DNA from: Bacteroidales bacterium UBA3743
GTDB taxonomy: Bacteria; Bacteroidota; Bacteroidia; Bacteroidales; Paludibacteraceae
NCBI GenBank assembly: GCA_002371265.1
Contig: DFGT01000031.1
Coordinates: 1-64,000 of the forward strand
Direction of reading: 5' to 3'
DNA length: 64,000 nucleotides
Shown piece by piece: positions 60,748-64,000 of this stretch. Under the pieces are notes generated by a model. That model saw only the letters and a list, made by a program, of their open reading frames with translations. It did no database searches and was not told where the DNA came from. Numbering within the stretch: the stretch's first letter is position 1; every line of letters starts with the position of its first letter. A program made the position numbers and the translations under genes.

Positions 60748-61944
60748 ATGAAAATATTAGTACTAAACTGCGGTAGTTCATCAATCAAGTACAAATTGAT
60801 AGACATGCCAAAGAACGACACATTGGCGTCGGGAGGAGTTGAAAAAATCGGCTTGAAAGATTCTTTCTTGAAGTACAAGACTCCATCAGGTGAGAAAAAA
60901 CAAATTGATTGCGAAATTCCTGAGCACACAGCTGGAATCGAATTGATTCTTAAAGTTCTTCAATCAAAAGAAGACGGTGCTATCAAGAGTCTATCTGAAA
61001 TCGAAGCTGTAGGTCATCGTGTTGTACACGGAGGTGAGAAATTCAACAAATCTGTACTAATTACTAAGGAGGTTATCGAAAACATCAAGGAGTGTGCTCC
61101 TCTTGCACCTCTTCACAACCCTGCCAACCTAAAGGGTATCGAGGCAATCACACATGAATTGCCAAGCGTTCCTCAGGTTGCGGTGTTCGATACTGCATTC
61201 CATCAGACTATGCCATCTAAGGCATATATGTATGCCCTTCCTTATGAGTATTATAAGAAAGATGGCGTCCGCAGATATGGTTTCCACGGAACAAGCCACA
61301 GATATGTGTCTGCCCGCACTTTGGAAATCCTTGGAATGAAGCCAGAAGGCACAAAAATGATCACTTGCCACATCGGTAACGGTGGTTCTATCTCCGCAAT
61401 CAAGGACGGCAAAAGCATCGACACATCAATGGGATTGACTCCGCTTGAGGGTCTTGTGATGGGTACTCGTTGCGGTGACATCGACACAGGTGCCATCACA
61501 TACTTGATGGACCGTGAGAAACTTGACATCAAGGCAATCAACAATATCCTTAACAAAGAGAGTGGATTGAAGGGAGTGTCTGGTATATCTCAGGATATGC
61601 GCGACGTGGAGGCTGGAATCAAAGACGGCAACGAGCGTGCTACTCTTGCAAGAGATATGTTTGTCTACCGTGTCCGCAAGTTCATCGGTTCATACACTGC
61701 TGTCCTTGGAGGTCTTGACATTTTGGTCTTCACTGGTGGAATCGGAGAAAACCAAAGAACAATCCGTCAGCTATGCTGCGAGAATTTCGGTTATCTAGGA
61801 ATAGAGATCGACGAAGCTGCCAACAACGCCGCTTGTGGAGTGGAGAAGGTCATCTCAACACCATCGTCAAAGGTTAAGGTGCTTGTAGTGCCTACAGACG
61901 AGGAGTATATGATCGCAAAGGACACTCTTGAACTTGTAAAATAA
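60748..61944 (+). CDS. ackA: Acetate kinase
   Basis: A 398-residue ASKHA-fold kinase that turns acetyl-phosphate and ADP into acetate and ATP. Marks are VLNCGSSSIKYKLID (phosphate 1), VGHRVVHGGEKF, AVFDTAFHQTMP (catalytic Asp), YGFHGTSHRYVS, ITCHIGNGGSISAI (phosphate 2), GLVMGTRCGDIDTG and VFTGGIGENQ (adenosine). Length is normal. It is in one transcript with pta and followed by a strong terminator at 61990. Confidence 0.98.
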   Translation: MKILVLNCGSSSIKYKLIDMPKNDTLASGGVEKIGLKDSFLKYKTPSGEKKQIDCEIPEHTAGIELILKVLQSKEDGAIKSLSEIEAVGHRVVHGGEKFNKSVLITKEVIENIKECAPLAPLHNPANLKGIEAITHELPSVPQVAVFDTAFHQTMPSKAYMYALPYEYYKKDGVRRYGFHGTSHRYVSARTLEILGMKPEGTKMITCHIGNGGSISAIKDGKSIDTSMGLTPLEGLVMGTRCGDIDTGAITYLMDREKLDIKAINNILNKESGLKGVSGISQDMRDVEAGIKDGNERATLARDMFVYRVRKFIGSYTAVLGGLDILVFTGGIGENQRTIRQLCCENFGYLGIEIDEAANNAACGVEKVISTPSSKVKVLVVPTDEEYMIAKDTLELVK

Positions 61945-61989
61945 GACGCACGTAGAGACGTAATGTAATTACGTCTTTCAAATCATAAA

Positions 61990-62029
61990 AATAGACGCTG
62001 CTAAAATAATGCAGCGTCTATTTTTTTTG
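61990..62029 (+). terminator. Terminator of pta-ackA
   Basis: ATAGACGCTGC pairs with GCAGCGTCTAT around a 9-nt loop and is followed by TTTTTTTT. A smaller palindrome, AGACGTAAT-GTA-ATTACGTCT at about 61956-61976, comes first. A weaker relative of the terminator stem recurs at about 62350-62372. Confidence 0.9.
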
Positions 62030-62077
62030 TCATTTTTCCGTATCTTCAAACTTGTTATATACAAATGCAAAAAGAGG

Positions 62078-62261
62078 AAACAGAAAACGCACCTCTACAA
62101 ATACAACTCATTCGTCGGTGCTGGAAAACATGTCATGAATGACTCTGAAAACAGCCCAACGCTAAAAACAAAAAACAAAAGAAAACACATGCCGTTTTCT
62201 GCGGTTTATGTTTTCTCTGTTAAGAGTTTTCAAAAACAAACTTGTTTGTGAGTTTTCCAAG
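62078..62261 (-). repeat. Family B repeat, copy 2 (reverse)
   Basis: Reverse complement of the 37585 copy with about 80-85 % identity by eye; conserved blocks are AACTCTTAACAGAGAAAACA, GACATGTTTTCCAGCACCGA and GTGCGTTTTCTGTTT. It lies in the gene-free stretch 61945-62417. The remainder (62262-62417) holds only a second small GACGC...GCGTC stem. Confidence 0.7.
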
Positions 62262-62417
62262 CATCAAAATGCTGTTTTTCTATTTAAATACATAATGAAT
62301 AGACATCCAATTCTTGTTCACAAAAGAGTCACCACCAATATCAAAAAGTAGACGCCACAAATGATGCAGCGTCTTCTTTTAAAGAAAAAGTTTCCTCATA
62401 TTATTCCTGACTTGTCG

Positions 62418-62666
62418 CTATGCTACAACACCATATTCGTAAATACAGTCACTAGCAAGATCAATTTCTTCATTCCAAAAAAGACAAGTGCGACTAGAAT
62501 CTAACTGGACTTGCTTAAATAAGCCACAAACATCCAACAGGGGACGAAATGAAGGTAACGTCTTTATGTCGTCCATAACGTCATACATGACTTTATATCC
62601 ATCATCAAACTCTACATAGAGCATATAATTGTCAAGAGCTTGATAGTCCTTAATTCTTGGAATCAT
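62418..62666 (-). CDS. DUF2442 family protein
   Basis: An 82-residue protein with the DUF2442 pattern (IKDYQALDNYMLYVEFDDGYKV, YDVMDDIKTLPSFRPLL, FKQVQLDSSRTCLFWNEEIDLASDCIYE is spread over the last half). Such proteins are small DNA- or partner-binding folds often encoded next to DUF4160 proteins; no DUF4160 is seen here. Its start overlaps the end of the gene upstream by 17 bp, so the two are translated together. Function unknown. Confidence 0.8.
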   Translation of the reverse strand: MIPRIKDYQALDNYMLYVEFDDGYKVMYDVMDDIKTLPSFRPLLDVCGLFKQVQLDSSRTCLFWNEEIDLASDCIYEYGVVA

Positions 62667-63444
62667 AATTTTCTTCCATCAACGTTTGTTCATAATACCA
62701 CGAATCATGACCTTCACCAATCTTCAACACTCTTTCTATCAGCTCTGCATATTCATCATCCGTCAACACGAGTTCTTTCAGCAAAGGTATCAAACCCTTC
62801 CCGTCTTCTCCTTCATAAAAGAATAGTGAATTGCTGATTCTCGCGCGTTGGCTTGCACGCGGTTCACGGCTAAAACCGTCTCTGTGACACTTCTTTCCCG
62901 TCTGACTAATCTCTGTATCCAGACACTCAAAGATCGGGTCTGGTTCCACGTCTACCGCATCATACATCGCCACCACCTCTTCTTCCGGAATCGAGAACAT
63001 CTTCTCATAGCGAAAACTTGTCTTAGCCCCACGTCTACCTATCTCCTTTGCAAACATTCGGGGATGAAGAGAATCTTTGGGATTTGCCAAAACAGCAAAA
63101 AAGAGATTTTGGAGGATTGCGTTATAGTATGAGCAATCCTGCACATCATAAGGTTTGAAATTCTTCAGAATTTTGTCGAGAAACTCGATGTCGAAGATTT
63201 CCGTCGGCACTTTGCCATGTTGCATCAGCCGTCTGACTTTGACCATTCTGACCAACAACAACCTCACAAGAAAAATCATCTCTTTTCTCTCCACATGATC
63301 TTTTTCTTGCACTGTCGCCACTGTGTAGCGCGAATCAACTAAACTTGGGAACTGGAACACTACCCTTCCCCTCTCGATTGCGGCAAGGATATTCTCAAAT
63401 CCTGCCATAGTTTCATTTATCATATTTTTGTACTTTAAATCCAT
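62650..63444 (-). pseudogene. Remnant of a type IIG-like restriction-modification enzyme
   Basis: The 264-residue frame matches only an internal part of large single-chain methyltransferase/nuclease proteins of the Eco57I-like kind: FLVRLLLVRMVKVRRLM, FDIEFLDKILKNF, SYYNAILQNLFFAVLANP, SFRYEKMF, PIFECLDTEI, DGFSREPRASQRARISNSLFF and GLIPLLKELV resemble the helical linker that precedes the methylase core. The nuclease before it and the SAM and NPPY motifs after it are absent. It may be a degraded copy or a domain kept for another use; the intact frame argues that it is still translated. Confidence 0.5.
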
Positions 63445-63461
63445 GTTTATCCATCCGATAA

Positions 63462-63485
63462 CGGGCAGGTTCGAAACCTGCCCCT
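63462..63485 (-). repeat. Intergenic palindrome (reverse of 37505 copy)
   Basis: Minus strand: ATAGGGGCAGGTTTCGAACCTGCCC. Same palindrome as at 37505-37528. It lies between the repeat-rich protein and the methyltransferase remnant and could end the former's transcript. Confidence 0.6.
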
Positions 63486-63527
63486 ATGGAATGGTTTCTG
63501 CTATGGCTAATCAGCCATCACACGATA

Positions 63528-64000
63528 TCATTTCTTAGAACGTCCAGTAATTCTGTCGATCAGCTCCTGTTGTTCTCTCTTCTTTCTCTCCTCTTCTGTC
63601 TCCTCATGTGGAGCCTCTGGAGCTGCTGACTGTTCTTCTGGAGCTACCTCTTCCTCTTGCTTTTTCCTCTTTGAACGACGGCTCTCTTTTGGCTCTTCCG
63701 GTTCATCCACAGCTGCAGGTGTTTCCTCCACTTGCTGTTGAGGTTTCGACTTACGGCCAGTGATTCGTTCGATCAACTCCTGCTGTTCTCGCTTCTTTTT
63801 CTCCTCTTCTGTTTCCTCATGTGGAGCTGGAGATGTTGCAGGAGCTGCTTCTACAGGAGTCGGCTCCTCTTTCTTCTTCTTTGAGCGACGGCTCTCTTTT
63901 GGCTGTTCCGGTTCATCCACGGCTACAGGTGTTTCCTCCACTTGCTGTTGAGGTTTCGACTTACGGCCAGTGATTCGTTCGATCAACTCCTGCTGTTCTC
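63528..64000 (-). CDS. Low-complexity protein with ~70-residue repeats (5' end outside window)
   Basis: The frame is open to the right edge, so the N-terminus is missing; at least 157 residues are visible. Repeats of 70-71 residues (210-213 bp) share EEKKKREQQELIERITGR, KSKPQQQVEETP, AVDEPE, PKESRRSKKKK and a Pro/Ala/Glu-rich linker ending in PHEETEEE. Two and a fraction units are seen and the last ends DRITGRSKK. The composition (Glu, Lys, Arg, Pro) predicts disorder with short coiled-coil helices. DNA identity between units is high. I do not recognise the family; a scaffold or surface-linked role is possible. Confidence 0.65.
   Translation of the reverse strand, partial: EQQELIERITGRKSKPQQQVEETPVAVDEPEQPKESRRSKKKKEEPTPVEAAPATSPAPHEETEEEKKKREQQELIERITGRKSKPQQQVEETPAAVDEPEEPKESRRSKRKKQEEEVAPEEQSAAPEAPHEETEEERKKREQQELIDRITGRSKK

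Overview
The window looks like chromosomal DNA of a fibre-degrading Bacteroidota, most likely order Bacteroidales (Prevotella-like, gut or rumen). The evidence is several -7 boxes of the TAnnTTTG type, C-terminal tails of the type IX secretion kind (FPNP/YPNP start, ending in KLIKR or similar), DUF4421 and DUF4298 proteins, BspA-type leucine-rich repeats, GH9 and GH51 plant-wall enzymes, and repeated intergenic palindromes. No species can be named from sequence alone.

Layout. 1-5.1 kb: a minus-strand pair made of a lamin-tail/T9SS protein and a very large SpvB/FG-GAP/RHS-YD protein that runs off the left edge. 5.5-11.3 kb: iron-type alcohol dehydrogenase, a GH9 cellulase, tRNA-Arg(CCT) and a three-repeat surface protein. 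11.6-15.9 kb: a three-gene operon of CHASE2 membrane protein, exported WG-repeat caspase-like protein and FecR-like/DUF4384 protein, the best candidate for a little-described system. 16-19.2 kb: a possible small RNA, an SseB-like protein and a second GH9 enzyme. 19.5-28.3 kb: MscS channel, DUF4421 protein and a TolC-MacA-MacB efflux operon split over four genes. 28.7-33.3 kb: hydrolase lipoprotein, AraC regulator, two exported flavodoxins and a HEAT-repeat protein. 33.4-45.3 kb: GH51 arabinofuranosidase, MGMT/Ogt, DUF4298, a methyltransferase, a secreted M60 metallopeptidase flanked by duplicated LRR cassettes, and a CE1-like esterase with a small T9SS partner.

45.5-48.1 kb: a complete, AT-rich DpnII-type restriction-modification system with gene order dpnM-R-dpnA. 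48.1-49.1 kb: two candidate structured RNAs on the minus strand and a small ORF. 49.1-58.7 kb: a long minus-strand run (glnS, two paralogous lipoproteins, antiporter, PlsC-type acyltransferase, ruvB, RluA-type synthase, degenerate ureohydrolase) closed by one terminator. 58.9-61.9 kb: purE, pta and ackA on the plus strand. 62.4-64 kb: DUF2442, a remnant of a large type IIG-like restriction-modification enzyme, and a low-complexity protein with 70-residue repeats cut by the right edge.

How the genes work together. GH9 (two), GH51 and the CE1-like esterase fit extracellular attack on cellulose and arabinoxylan; pta-ackA gives acetate and ATP from the sugars released. Two intergenic repeat families are scattered through the window. 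Family A is MITE-like, about 250-275 bp with 15-bp terminal inverted repeats: three full copies and at least five fragments. Family B is about 185 bp: two copies and one fragment. No transposase is present in the window.
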